DNA of 64,000 bases from Streptomyces sp. ADI95-17 (GTDB lineage: Bacteria; Actinomycetota; Actinomycetes; Streptomycetales; Streptomycetaceae): the NCBI RefSeq assembly GCF_003846175.1, contig NZ_ML123049.1, positions 42,521 to 106,520 of the forward strand, read 5' to 3'. Positions 27,632-38,495 of the stretch are shown here, in pieces. Numbering within the stretch: the first letter of the stretch is position 1; each line of letters starts with the position of its first letter. Position numbers and translations under genes: made by a program. The notes under the pieces were generated by a model. It was not told the DNA's origin, did no database searches, and saw only the letters and a program-made list of their open reading frames with translations.

Positions 27632-27740
27632 CCCGGTCCGTCGGGGGTGTGGCCATCGCCTATGCTTGTGACAGCTTCGAGGGGCCCCGGCGGGCCCTGA
27701 AGAGGCTATTCAGTCGTGCTGTGAAGGAGGGTTGGGAGCC

Positions 27741-28253
27741 ATGCACTGCCCCTTCTGCAGGCACCCCGACAGCCGGGTCGTCGACAGTCGCACCACCGAC
27801 GACGGCACGTCGATCCGACGCCGCCGCCAGTGCCCCGACTGCTCCCGCCGTTTCACGACGGTGGAGACCTGCTCGCTGATGGTGGTGAAGCGCAGCGGCG
27901 TGACCGAACCCTTCAGCCGCACCAAGGTCATCTCCGGGGTGCGCAAGGCGTGTCAGGGCCGGCCGGTCACCGAGGACGCCCTCGCCAAGCTCGGCCAGCG
28001 GGTCGAGGAGGCGGTGCGCGCCACCGGCAGTGCCGAGCTCACCACTCATGACGTGGGCCTGGCGATCCTCGGCCCCCTGCAGGAACTCGACCTCGTCGCG
28101 TACCTGCGCTTCGCGTCCGTGTACCGGGCGTTCGACACACTCGAAGACTTCGAGGCGGCCATCGCGGAACTCCGTGAGCGGCGGCCCCGCGTGGAAGAAC
28201 GCGGGAGCGGCGAGATCCTTGAGGTCCCCGTTCCCGCCGTCGCCGCCGACTGA
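27741..28253 (+). CDS. nrdR: Transcriptional repressor NrdR
   Basis: Nucleotide-sensing repressor of ribonucleotide reductase genes, 170 residues. The N-terminal zinc ribbon has C3, C6, C31 and C34 (MHCPFC, CPDC), and an ATP-cone domain (about 46-136) binds ATP/dATP, with VVKRSGVTEPFSRTK and YLRFASVYRAF. The C-terminal 30 residues are variable. ATG 27741 follows AAGGAGGG at 9 bp. It is followed 160 bp later by nrdJ, the expected operon partner in Streptomyces, and preceded by NrdR-box-like sites. Confidence 0.96.
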   Translation: MHCPFCRHPDSRVVDSRTTDDGTSIRRRRQCPDCSRRFTTVETCSLMVVKRSGVTEPFSRTKVISGVRKACQGRPVTEDALAKLGQRVEEAVRATGSAELTTHDVGLAILGPLQELDLVAYLRFASVYRAFDTLEDFEAAIAELRERRPRVEERGSGEILEVPVPAVAAD

Positions 28254-28413
28254 TCGGCACCGGCCGACCGACACGGTTCCGTGGATCGGCGGCAGGGCGG
28301 CTTCATAGACCTGCTCCGGGCGCTCTGCGTGGCGTCCGAGGCATCAGAGACAGACTGTGCCCCGGGAAGTTCTGGGCACTCCAGGGTGTTTTTGCCCACA
28401 TATGGGAGGCGGC

Positions 28414-31308
28414 ATGACAGAGACGGCGAGCGGCCCGGCACGAGGTTCCCGAACCAAGGGAGCCAAGTCGAGCAAGGGTCTGCGCATCGAGCGCATCCAC
28501 ACCACCCCCGGCGTACATCCGTACGACGAGGTGGCGTGGGAGCGCCGTGACGTCGTCATGACCAACTGGCGCGACGGCTCGATCAACTTCGAGCAGCGTG
28601 GCGTCGAGTTCCCCGACTTCTGGTCGGTGAACGCGGTCAACATCGTCACCAGCAAGTACTTCCGCGGGGCCGTCGGCACCCCGCAGCGCGAGACCGGTCT
28701 GCGACAGCTGATCGACCGGATCGTGAAGACGTACCGCAAGGCCGGTGAGGACCACGGCTACTTCGCCTCTCCCGCGGACGCCGAGATCTTCGAGCACGAG
28801 CTGGCGTACGCCCTCCTGCACCAGATCTTCAGCTTCAACTCGCCGGTCTGGTTCAACGTCGGCACACCCCAGCCGCAGCAGGTCTCCGCCTGCTTCATCC
28901 TGGCCGTCGACGACTCCATGGAGTCGATCCTCGACTGGTACAAGGAAGAGGGCATGATCTTCAAGGGCGGCTCCGGCGCCGGCCTGAACCTCTCCCGTAT
29001 CCGCTCCTCCAAGGAGCTGCTCTCCTCCGGCGGCAACGCCTCCGGCCCGGTCTCCTTCATGCGCGGTGCCGACGCCTCCGCCGGAACGATCAAGTCCGGT
29101 GGCGCCACCCGCCGCGCGGCCAAGATGGTCATCCTCGACGTCGACCACCCCGACATCGAGAACTTCATCGAGACCAAGGTGAAGGAGGAGGAGAAGATCC
29201 GCGCCCTGCGCGACGCGGGCTTCGACATGGACCTGGGCGGCGACGACATCACGTCCGTCCAGTACCAGAACGCCAACAACTCGGTCCGCGTGAACGACGA
29301 GTTCATGAAGGCCGTCGAGTCCGGCGGCAAGTTCGGGCTGCGCGCCCGGATGACCGGTGACGTCATCGAAGAGGTCGAGGCGAAGTCCCTCTTCCGCAAG
29401 ATGGCCGAGGCCGCCTGGGCCTGCGCCGACCCCGGCATCCAGTACGACGACACGATCAACCAGTGGCACACCTGCCCCGAGTCCGGCCGGATCAACGGCT
29501 CGAACCCGTGCAGTGAGTACATGCACCTGGACAACACCTCGTGCAACCTGGCCTCGCTGAACCTGATGAAGTTCCTCAAGGACGACGGCAAGGGCAACCA
29601 GTCCTTCGAGTCCGAGCGCTTCGCCAAGGTCGTCGAGCTGGTCATCACGGCGATGGACATCTCCATCTGCTTCGCGGACTTCCCGACCCAGAAGATCGGC
29701 GAGAACACCCGCGCCTTCCGCCAGCTCGGCATCGGCTACGCCAACCTCGGCGCCCTGCTGATGGCGACCGGCCACGCCTACGACAGCGACGGCGGCCGCG
29801 CCCTCGCCGGTGCCATCACCTCGCTGATGACCGGCACCTCGTACAAGCGCTCCGCCGAGCTCGCCGCGGTCGTCGGCGCGTACGACGGCTACGCCCGCAA
29901 CGCCGAGCCGCACCAGCGCGTCATGAAGCAGCACGCCGACGCCAACGCCGCGGCCGTCCACGTGGACGACCTGGACAACCCGATCTGGGCCGCCGCGACG
30001 GAGGCCTGGCAGGACGTGATCCGACTCGGCGCGAAGAACGGTTTCCGCAACGCGCAGGCCTCGGTCATCGCGCCCACCGGCACCATCGGTCTCGCGATGT
30101 CCTGCGACACCACCGGCCTTGAGCCCGACCTCGCCCTGGTCAAGTTCAAGAAGCTGGTCGGCGGCGGCTCGATGCAGATCGTCAACGGCACCGTCCCGCA
30201 GGCCCTGCGCCGCCTGGGCTACCAGGAGGAGCAGATCGAGGCGATCGTCGCCCACATCGCCGAGCACGGCAATGTGATCGACGCCCCCGGCCTGAAGACC
30301 GAGCACTACGAGGTCTTCGACTGCGCGATGGGCGAGCGGTCCATCTCCGCGATGGGTCACGTGCGCATGATGGCCGCGATCCAGCCGTGGATCTCCGGCG
30401 CGCTCTCCAAGACGGTGAACCTGCCGGAGACGGCCACCGTCGAGGACGTCGAAGAGGTCTACTTCGAGGCGTGGAAGATGGGCGTCAAGGCGCTCGCGAT
30501 CTACCGCGACAACTGCAAGGTCGGCCAGCCCCTCTCCGCGAAGACCAAGGAGAAGGAGAAGGCGGCGGTCACCGCCAAGGCCGAGGAGACCATCCGTACC
30601 GCGGTCGAGAAGGTCGTCGAGTACCGCCCGGTCCGCAAGCGTCTGCCCAAGGGCCGTCCCGGCATCACCACCTCATTCACGGTGGGCGGCGCCGAGGGCT
30701 ACATGACCGCCAACTCCTACCCGGACGACGGTCTCGGCGAGGTCTTCCTGAAGATGTCCAAGCAGGGCTCCACCCTCGCGGGCATGATGGACGCCTTCTC
30801 CATCGCCGTCTCGGTCGGTCTGCAGTACGGCGTCCCGCTGGAGACGTACGTCTCGAAGTTCACCAACATGCGCTTCGAGCCGGCCGGCATGACGGACGAC
30901 CCGGACGTGCGGATGGCGCAGTCGATCGTCGACTACATCTTCCGCCGCCTCGCGCTGGACTTCCTGCCCTTCGAGACCCGCTCGGCGCTCGGCATCCACT
31001 CGGCCGAGGAACGTCAGCGCCACCTCGACACGGGTTCGTACGAGCCCTCCCTCGAGGACGAGGAGCTGGACATCGAGACCCTGGCCCAGTCCGCCCCGGT
31101 GCGGACGGAGCCGCTGAAGGCCGTGGCCGCGGTCCAGGAAGCGGAGAAGCCCGCCCCGAAGACCGCGCACACCTCGGCGGAGCTCGTCGAGATGCAGCTG
31201 GGCATCAGCGCGGACGCGCCGCTCTGCTTCTCCTGCGGTACGAAGATGCAGCGCGCCGGTTCCTGCTACATCTGCGAGGGCTGCGGCTCGACCAGCGGTT
31301 GCAGCTGA
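28414..31308 (+). CDS. nrdJ: Adenosylcobalamin-dependent (class II) ribonucleotide reductase
   Basis: Reduces ribonucleotides to deoxyribonucleotides using coenzyme B12, so it works with or without oxygen. The 964-residue protein shows the N-terminal FNSPVWFNVG and SACFILAVDDSMESI, the specificity/catalytic-loop segment NPCSEYMHLDNTSCNL, the conserved APTGTIGLAMSCDTTG and a C-terminal cysteine-rich tail CFSCGTK...CYICEGC...SGCS that carries the redox/zinc cysteines. ATG 28414 follows GGGAGG. Most Streptomyces also carry a class I enzyme elsewhere. Transcribed with nrdR. Confidence 0.96.
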   Translation: MTETASGPARGSRTKGAKSSKGLRIERIHTTPGVHPYDEVAWERRDVVMTNWRDGSINFEQRGVEFPDFWSVNAVNIVTSKYFRGAVGTPQRETGLRQLIDRIVKTYRKAGEDHGYFASPADAEIFEHELAYALLHQIFSFNSPVWFNVGTPQPQQVSACFILAVDDSMESILDWYKEEGMIFKGGSGAGLNLSRIRSSKELLSSGGNASGPVSFMRGADASAGTIKSGGATRRAAKMVILDVDHPDIENFIETKVKEEEKIRALRDAGFDMDLGGDDITSVQYQNANNSVRVNDEFMKAVESGGKFGLRARMTGDVIEEVEAKSLFRKMAEAAWACADPGIQYDDTINQWHTCPESGRINGSNPCSEYMHLDNTSCNLASLNLMKFLKDDGKGNQSFESERFAKVVELVITAMDISICFADFPTQKIGENTRAFRQLGIGYANLGALLMATGHAYDSDGGRALAGAITSLMTGTSYKRSAELAAVVGAYDGYARNAEPHQRVMKQHADANAAAVHVDDLDNPIWAAATEAWQDVIRLGAKNGFRNAQASVIAPTGTIGLAMSCDTTGLEPDLALVKFKKLVGGGSMQIVNGTVPQALRRLGYQEEQIEAIVAHIAEHGNVIDAPGLKTEHYEVFDCAMGERSISAMGHVRMMAAIQPWISGALSKTVNLPETATVEDVEEVYFEAWKMGVKALAIYRDNCKVGQPLSAKTKEKEKAAVTAKAEETIRTAVEKVVEYRPVRKRLPKGRPGITTSFTVGGAEGYMTANSYPDDGLGEVFLKMSKQGSTLAGMMDAFSIAVSVGLQYGVPLETYVSKFTNMRFEPAGMTDDPDVRMAQSIVDYIFRRLALDFLPFETRSALGIHSAEERQRHLDTGSYEPSLEDEELDIETLAQSAPVRTEPLKAVAAVQEAEKPAPKTAHTSAELVEMQLGISADAPLCFSCGTKMQRAGSCYICEGCGSTSGCS

Positions 31309-31377
31309 CCGCCGCGCACTCGCGCCGGACGCGCCGTTGCACATGATGTGTCCGGGCGGCTGAACCACGGCCCGGGG

Positions 31378-31404
31378 AGGGCGTCGACTTCCGGTCGGCG
31401 CCCT
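31378..31404 (+). terminator. Terminator-like hairpin after nrdJ
   Basis: An 11-bp stem, AGGGCGTCGAC (31378-31388) with GTCGGCGCCCT (31394-31404), one G-U pair and a 5-nt loop. It lies 70 bp after the nrdJ stop. Confidence 0.55.
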
Positions 31405-31486
31405 TCCGGCGTGCTCCGGGCGGGACCGCGCAGGGTGCCGTCCGGTCTGCGTGCGGCCGCTCCCGCGGTGTGGCACGATCTCGCAG

Positions 31487-31930
31487 ATGACCAGCAGACC
31501 CGATGAGGCGCAGCGCCTGCGCGACCTTGCGCGGTTGCGTCGGGTCCGTGACCGGATGGACCGGGAGTTCGACCAGCCGCTGGACGTCGAGGCGCTCGCC
31601 CGCGGCGTGCACATGTCGGCGGGGCACCTGAGCCGAGCGTTCCGGCAGGCGTACGGCGAGTCACCGTACGGCTACCTGATGACGCGGCGCATCGAGCGGG
31701 CGATGGCGCTGCTGCGGCGCGGTGACCTCAGCGTCACCGAGGTCTGTTTCACGGTCGGCTGCTCCTCGCTGGGCACCTTCAGCACACGCTTCACCGAGCT
31801 GGTCGGCATGCCGCCCAGCGCCTACCGCCGCGAGGCCGAGCGGGCCACCGCGGGCCTGCCGTCCTGCGTCGCGAAGCAGGTGACCAGACCGGTCAGGAAT
31901 CGAGAAGCGCGGCCTCCGGGCCACGATTAG
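31487..31930 (+). CDS. AraC-family regulator, single-domain
   Basis: Compact regulator of 147 residues that is essentially only the AraC DNA-binding domain: LDVEALARGVHMSAGHLSRAFRQAYGESPYGYL (residues 28-61 region, first HTH) and VTEVCFTVGCSSLGTFSTRFTEL (second HTH), ending PSAYRRE. There is no ligand domain, so any signal must act through another route. It starts at ATG 31487 and is followed after 1 bp by a VOC-family gene, then by a UvrA-like ATPase, suggesting one regulated unit. I kept the quoted strings short; the HTH spans about residues 25-125. Confidence 0.88.
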   Translation: MTSRPDEAQRLRDLARLRRVRDRMDREFDQPLDVEALARGVHMSAGHLSRAFRQAYGESPYGYLMTRRIERAMALLRRGDLSVTEVCFTVGCSSLGTFSTRFTELVGMPPSAYRREAERATAGLPSCVAKQVTRPVRNREARPPGHD

Positions 31931-31931
31931 C

Positions 31932-32351
31932 GTGACGTTCATGGACCTCACGATTCACACGAGCTTCCTCCCGCACGTCGACCCGGACGCCTCGCTGGCC
32001 TTCTACCGCGACATCCTGGGCTTCGAGATCCGCAACGACGTCGGATTCGGCGGGATGCGCTGGATCACGGTCGGCCCCGCCGGCCGGCCCGGCACGTCGA
32101 TCGTTCTGCAGCCGCCCGCCGCCGACCCCGGCGTCACCGAGGACGAGCGGCGTACCATCGCCGAGATGATGGCCAAGGGCACCTACGCCGTCATCACCCT
32201 GGCCACCCCCGACCTCGACTCCACCTTCGACCGGCTGCAGGCCGGCGGCGCCGAGGTCGTCCAGGAGCCGACCGAGCAGCCGTACGGGATCCGCGACTGC
32301 GCCTTCCGCGATCCCGCGGGCAACCTCATCCGCATCAACGAGGTGCGCTGA
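31932..32351 (+). CDS. VOC (glyoxalase/bleomycin-resistance) superfamily protein
   Basis: Protein of about 139 residues with two beta-alpha-beta-beta-beta modules: HVDPDASLAFYRDILGFE, IRNDVGFGGMRWITV and, in the second, TYAVITLATPDLDSTFDRL, QEPTEQPYGIRDCAFRDPAGN and IRINE. This is the glyoxalase-like VOC fold used by metal enzymes and antibiotic-binding proteins. GTG 31932 lies 1 bp after the AraC stop; ATG 31941 is an alternative. No ribosome binding site is visible, so translation is likely coupled to the AraC gene. The ligand is unknown. Confidence 0.85.
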   Translation: MTFMDLTIHTSFLPHVDPDASLAFYRDILGFEIRNDVGFGGMRWITVGPAGRPGTSIVLQPPAADPGVTEDERRTIAEMMAKGTYAVITLATPDLDSTFDRLQAGGAEVVQEPTEQPYGIRDCAFRDPAGNLIRINEVR

Positions 32352-32569
32352 ACACTCCGGCGATCGCAGCCGGACCCCACATGCGAGCCGCTGCACGACG
32401 GGGTGTCGGCCGGTCCGACGCCCCGTTCCCACGCCGCACCGAGCCGGTGGTGAAGCCGGTGGGACCCGGTTCCATCCGGTGGCGAGACCACTGACGTAAC
32501 CACTGACAACGAGCCGGGCGACGCAGACGGAGACCGCGACGGCGGCTCCGCCCGACAGATGGAGAGACG

Positions 32570-34966
<2,397 letters not shown>

Positions 34967-34983
34967 CCGGGGGCCGTGCGTCG

Positions 34984-35123
34984 TGGCTCCGTGGCGGGGC
35001 TTTGTGGCAGGGGCTTCGCGGGGTGGCTCCGTGGCGGGGCTTTGTGCCAGGGGCCTCGCGTCGTGGCTTCGCGGCGGGGCTTTGTGCCAGGGGCCTTGCA
35101 GGGTGGCTTCGCGGCGGGCGCCT
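34984..35123. repeat. 40-bp tandem repeat, about 3.5 copies
   Basis: Units begin TGGCT(C/T)CG at 34984, 35024, 35064 and 35104, exactly 40 bp apart, with the shared core GGCGGGGCTTTGTG(G/C)CAGGGG. The fourth unit breaks off near 35121, and a partial unit precedes the first. The period is not a multiple of three and no gene spans it, so it is a non-coding minisatellite between the UvrA-like and TerD genes (gap 34967-35239). The remainder, 35125-35239, shows nothing I recognise. Confidence 0.85.
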
Positions 35124-35239
35124 CGCGGCCCACATCGCGGTTCTTGCCGGGGCCTCGCGCGGACGTGTGACATGGCCGCGCGAGGCCCGAAGCGGTCGTG
35201 CTCCCACAGCATTCGGACGGGACCGGGCGCCGTGACGTG

Positions 35240-35776
35240 TCACATGCCGGGCGTACGGCTTCCCATCGTCGCAGCGAACGAATCGGGGTCGCCGTCGAAG
35301 CCCCGGACCGTGCCGTGGAACTCCCAGACCCCGGAGGCGGCCCGGACGAACTCGGCCACGGTCGCCGCGGTGGCCCCGCCGACCGAGGAGAAGTCGTCCT
35401 CCGACAGGTTCGTATAGCCCTCCCGGACCTGGACAGCGGTGCTCTCTATCTCGGCGAAGGTCTTGTGGCCGTCGCGCTGCTGGATGGCGACCCCGACGAC
35501 GACCCGTGTGTACGCGGTCGACAGCCGGTTCAGTTCCAGCGTCATCACTTCGTCGAAGCCGAAGCCCTGACCGGTCCTGCTGTCGCGGTCGAGCGTGATG
35601 GTGCCGTCCGGCGAACGGCTGTCGAAGTGCACGAGGTACGCAGGGCTGCCGTACGGCGCTTCGGCCAGGTAGGTCGCCGCGATTATGTCGAGGTCATGGG
35701 GCGGAGCACCATGAGGACTGGGATCCCATTTGAGTCTGACTTCGACCTTCTCGATGTCTTTGTTGGGCGTGCTCAT
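35240..35776 (-). CDS. TerD-family stress protein
   Basis: Calcium-binding TerD-type protein of 178 residues. The family features seen are VEVRLKWDPSP, HDLDIIAATYL, FDSRSPDGTITLDRDSRTGQG, FDEVMTLELNRL and VVGVAIQQRDGHKTFAEI. Such proteins occur in tellurite and general stress clusters and are multi-copy in Streptomyces, where members have been linked to calcium signalling and differentiation. No other ter gene is near, so it is a solitary copy. ATG 35776 is preceded by GGGAGG. Its exact role is unknown. Confidence 0.9.
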   Translation of the reverse strand: MSTPNKDIEKVEVRLKWDPSPHGAPPHDLDIIAATYLAEAPYGSPAYLVHFDSRSPDGTITLDRDSRTGQGFGFDEVMTLELNRLSTAYTRVVVGVAIQQRDGHKTFAEIESTAVQVREGYTNLSEDDFSSVGGATAATVAEFVRAASGVWEFHGTVRGFDGDPDSFAATMGSRTPGM

Positions 35777-35956
35777 CGGACTTGCCTCCCTGGCTTTCCG
35801 CTGGGCCGTCGGGCCTTTGACATCACCCGATCATGTCCGTAACCGAGCGTGGATCCAACCGGCTTGGATTTCGGCGATGGATTCGGGCCATCGAAGAGCC
35901 GGCCGCTCGGTCCGCCGGTCCGCCGGTCCGCCGGGCCGTTGGGCGTTCGGGCCGGT

Positions 35957-36913
35957 TCAGTGCGGGATGCGGCGCGGCGGTCGCTGCCGGACCTCGTCCC
36001 GGAAGCTCTCGATGGCGCTGCTGACCTGACGGATCAGATGGGTGTCCTCGATCCGGTCGAGATAGCGGCAGTTGCGGGCCACTCCGTCCAGCTCGAACGC
36101 GAAGCAGAGGGTCATCAGGGGGTTGATGAAAAGCTCGCTGCCACGGGTGCGCGACGTGAACTGGGCGTCGCCGAAGGCCCCTTGGACGGCGGCGGCTATC
36201 GACCCGTTCACAATGCTGGGGTGGTCGGGCGTGTGGTGCCGGGCGTGTGCCACGGCATCGACGAAGAGGGCGCCCTCACGTGTCGTACGGGACACGGAGA
36301 ACGCGCCGAGGAAGGAACCGTCGCGTTCGAGCGCGGCGATGTTCTCCAGTACGAGACCGTGGCTCACCCCGTGGTACGCGTCGATGCCGAAGCCGATGGA
36401 CACAACGAGGCGTTCCGGTACGTCGATCGCGGCGAGCGCGGCCACGCTGGCCAGATCCTCCTCCGGGGTGCCGAGGCCGGATTCGTCCCCGCGCATCAGG
36501 ATGTCCGTGCCGCCGTCGACCAGAACGACCGCGTCGATGTCGTACTTCTCGATCAACGCCCGGTAGGCCGCGCGCAGCGGCTGTACGCCGACCCGGGAGA
36601 GGGCGTGAACCGTGTTCGGGTAACCGTGCATTCCGAGCCACTGGGCGAGCGTCCGCTCCGGGAAGTATGCCTGGTGGAGGGCTGTTTCGGGGGTGATGAC
36701 GGCGACGTCCGGGGCGAGCCAGGAATCGAGCGGCAGCCCTTCGAGGGCGCTGAACGACAGATTGGCCAGCTGTACGTGCTTGCCCTGGTGGAACAGGGAG
36801 AGCGCGATGGGGAGTCCGGCGTAGATGTCGAAGCCGCCGCCGGCCCCCGTGACGAGGACACGTTCCGCGGATTCGAGCCGGGCGAACAGGGGGTTGATGT
36901 GCAGCGAGGCCAT
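35957..36913 (-). CDS. DUF1152-family protein
   Basis: Protein of about 318 residues with the family opening FARLESAERVLVTGAGGGFDIYAGL, a glycine-rich nucleotide-binding-like loop, followed by DAVVLVDGGTDILMRGDE, LVVSIGFGIDAYHGVSHG and FINPLMTLCFAFELDGV. I place it in DUF1152, whose function is unknown. ATG 36913 is used, with ATG 36922 as an alternative; neither has a good ribosome binding site. It is divergent from the DUF4937 gene, and the gap to TerD contains three GGTCCGCC direct repeats at about 35909. Confidence 0.8.
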   Translation of the reverse strand: MASLHINPLFARLESAERVLVTGAGGGFDIYAGLPIALSLFHQGKHVQLANLSFSALEGLPLDSWLAPDVAVITPETALHQAYFPERTLAQWLGMHGYPNTVHALSRVGVQPLRAAYRALIEKYDIDAVVLVDGGTDILMRGDESGLGTPEEDLASVAALAAIDVPERLVVSIGFGIDAYHGVSHGLVLENIAALERDGSFLGAFSVSRTTREGALFVDAVAHARHHTPDHPSIVNGSIAAAVQGAFGDAQFTSRTRGSELFINPLMTLCFAFELDGVARNCRYLDRIEDTHLIRQVSSAIESFRDEVRQRPPRRIPH

Positions 36914-37012
36914 GGGGATCATTCTGCGGTCAACGGCGTTCGCTCCGGGCGCACTTCACCGGACTCCGCCGGAGCGTGACCCGCGCCGTGCCCGGCACCG
37001 TACGATGGCGCG

Positions 37013-37618
37013 GTGCTGGTCAAGTGGATTCGTTGCACCGTGGTGGACCGTCGAGGTTTTGAACGGGGGCAGCGGAAATGGGCGGAGCTGCCGGATGCGC
37101 CCGGGTTCAAGGGGCAGGGCGGCGGGTGGAGCCGCGAGCATCCGGACGTGGCGCACATCTTCGCCTTCTGGGAGAACCGGGTCTTCTACGACTCGTTCAT
37201 GGCGCGTTCCCACGACGGACTGGCAGCCGCGCAGTCCGGTACGTACAGCGGCATCCAGGTCAAGCTGTTCGAGTACCGCTTCGACGTGAAGACGGGCTTC
37301 GAACCGCGTTTCACCGATGCGGATGTCGTCCGGGTGGCACACAGCAAGGTGCGCGAGGACCGGGTGGAGCACTTCGCGTTGATGCAGGAGCGGGTGTGGA
37401 ATCCGGCGATGGCCGGTTCGCCCGGCATGCTGCGCGGGGTGTTCGGGGAATCGCCGGGACATGAGTTCCTGGTGCTGTCCATGTGGCAGTCGAGCGCCGA
37501 GCGTGGCAAGTACCGGGCGGGGAGCATCGAGCGGTTGTCGCAACGCACGCAGATCGACCACGACGTGGCGGAACTGGCCGGGGACGTCGTGCAGTTGGAG
37601 CCGTCGTGGACGGTGTGA
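37013..37618 (+). CDS. YdbC/DUF4937-family protein
   Basis: Protein of 201 residues beginning LVKWIRCTVVDRRGFERGQ, followed by GFKGQGGGWSR, FAFWENRVFYDSFM and later FEPRFTDADVVRVAHSKV and FLVLSMWQSS. The repeated half-pattern (a strand ending FxFWxxxxxYxxFM or LSMWQS) suggests two ferredoxin-like monooxygenase-type halves, an inference from pattern only. It is annotated as YdbC or DUF4937 in relatives, with no known function. GTG 37013 has no clear ribosome binding site. It is divergent from the DUF1152 gene by 99 bp. Confidence 0.75.
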   Translation: MLVKWIRCTVVDRRGFERGQRKWAELPDAPGFKGQGGGWSREHPDVAHIFAFWENRVFYDSFMARSHDGLAAAQSGTYSGIQVKLFEYRFDVKTGFEPRFTDADVVRVAHSKVREDRVEHFALMQERVWNPAMAGSPGMLRGVFGESPGHEFLVLSMWQSSAERGKYRAGSIERLSQRTQIDHDVAELAGDVVQLEPSWTV

Positions 37619-37643
37619 CCGGCCCGGCCGGGCGGATGCGTCC

Positions 37644-37685
37644 TGAGAGCTGAGAGCTGAGAGCTGAGAGCTGAGAGCTGAGAGC
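37644..37685. repeat. Heptanucleotide tandem repeat (TGAGAGC) x6
   Basis: Six perfect copies of the 7-bp unit TGAGAGC lie in the 115-bp gap between the DUF4937 gene and the TetR gene. A simple repeat of this purity is unusual in GC-rich Streptomyces DNA and may vary in copy number between strains. Confidence 0.9.
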
Positions 37686-37733
37686 TGGGTCCCGGGCCGG
37701 GCATGCTGGCTCCGGGTGGCTCCGGGCGGCCGA

Positions 37734-38393
37734 TCAGGCGGGCTCCGTCGGGGTGCCGAAGACTCCGGCGCGGGCGGCCGCCAGTGCCGCGTCGGCGGCG
37801 CGGTCGGTCAGCATCTCCTCCATGGGCTCGCGGGTGATGAACAGTCTGAAGAACAGGGGCGAGACCACCGCCCTGACGAGCGCTCCGGCGTCCGTGCGCC
37901 GGTCCAGCTCGTGCCGGGAGACGGCGCGCGAGACCATGATCTCGCAGCGGGCGAACCGCACTGCGTAGAAGGCGTTCAGCGCCTCCGCGGCGCGCTCGGA
38001 ATGGAAGGCCGCGGCTATGAACGCGGTCGGTGCGGCCGCTGCGGCGGGATCCTCGAACGACGCGGCTGTCATGTGCGCCAGGGCCCGTAGATCCCCTTGC
38101 AGGCTTCCGGTGTCGGGCGGTGTCCAGCTGTCCTCCCCGGCCAGGTCCAGAGCGTCCGCGAGGAGCCCTTCGAGGTTGCCCCAGCGGCGGTAGAGGGTGG
38201 TCTTGTGGACGCCGGAATGCTCCGCGACGTAGTCGATGGTGAGGCCGGGGTAGCCGTGCTCCACCAGGCCGGTGAGGACGGCGTCACGGACCGCCGCCCG
38301 GGTACGCGCGGTCCTGCCGCCCGGACGGCGGGTGCCGGGGGCGAGCGGGGGCGCCGGCGGGCCGGTCTCCGGGGCGACTCTCTGTCCAGTCAA
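37734..38393 (-). CDS. TetR-family regulator
   Basis: Repressor-type protein of 219 residues. After a proline-rich N-terminal 25 residues, the TetR helix-turn-helix is read as GYPGLTIDYVAEHSGVH and KTTLYRRWGNLEGLL (about residues 47-80). The C-terminal ligand domain is helical with no specific family. It starts at a TTG codon (38393) supported by CAGGAG 6 bp upstream. It is divergent from the ABC-F gene across a palindrome-rich gap, so it most likely controls that gene and itself. Confidence 0.88.
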   Translation of the reverse strand: MTGQRVAPETGPPAPPLAPGTRRPGGRTARTRAAVRDAVLTGLVEHGYPGLTIDYVAEHSGVHKTTLYRRWGNLEGLLADALDLAGEDSWTPPDTGSLQGDLRALAHMTAASFEDPAAAAAPTAFIAAAFHSERAAEALNAFYAVRFARCEIMVSRAVSRHELDRRTDAGALVRAVVSPLFFRLFITREPMEEMLTDRAADAALAAARAGVFGTPTEPA

Positions 38394-38405
38394 TTGCTAC
38401 TCCTG

Positions 38406-38450
38406 TTGCATTAGTGAGCTTCAGTGTGTCACACTCGCCTTAATGCGACA
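38406..38450. promoter_or_regulatory. Candidate TetR operator between TetR and ABC-F genes
   Basis: Nested inverted repeats: an outer pair TGCATTA (38407-38413) and TAATGC (38441-38446), and an inner perfect palindrome AGTGTGTCACACT (38423-38435). The arrangement sits between the TTG start of the TetR gene and the ABC-F coding region. It is a good operator candidate for the adjacent regulator, by position and symmetry only. Confidence 0.65.
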
Positions 38451-38495
38451 ATGAGTGCGTTAAGTCGCTTCGCTCGACCTGACTCGGAGACGCCC

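Larger units (their letters stand above)
27221..27740. other. Divergent control region lexA / nrdR
   Basis: This 520-bp gene-free region separates lexA (minus) from nrdR (plus). It holds an SOS box near lexA, two NrdR-box-like palindromes 110-160 bp before nrdR, a TATGCT -10-like hexamer near 27661, and the AAGGAGGG ribosome binding site of nrdR at 27724-27731. The central part, about 27300-27570, is GC-rich and shows no gene I can support. Confidence 0.6.

Noticed and set aside
34976..35170. Small gene across the 40-bp repeats
   Set aside because: The 40-bp period shifts the frame at every unit, so a conserved protein is not possible and the translation is repeat artefact.
37186..37704. Reading frame opposite the DUF4937 gene that includes the heptamer repeat
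   Set aside because: Repeat-driven Ser/Gln/Leu tail, no start signal, and full overlap with a better supported gene.
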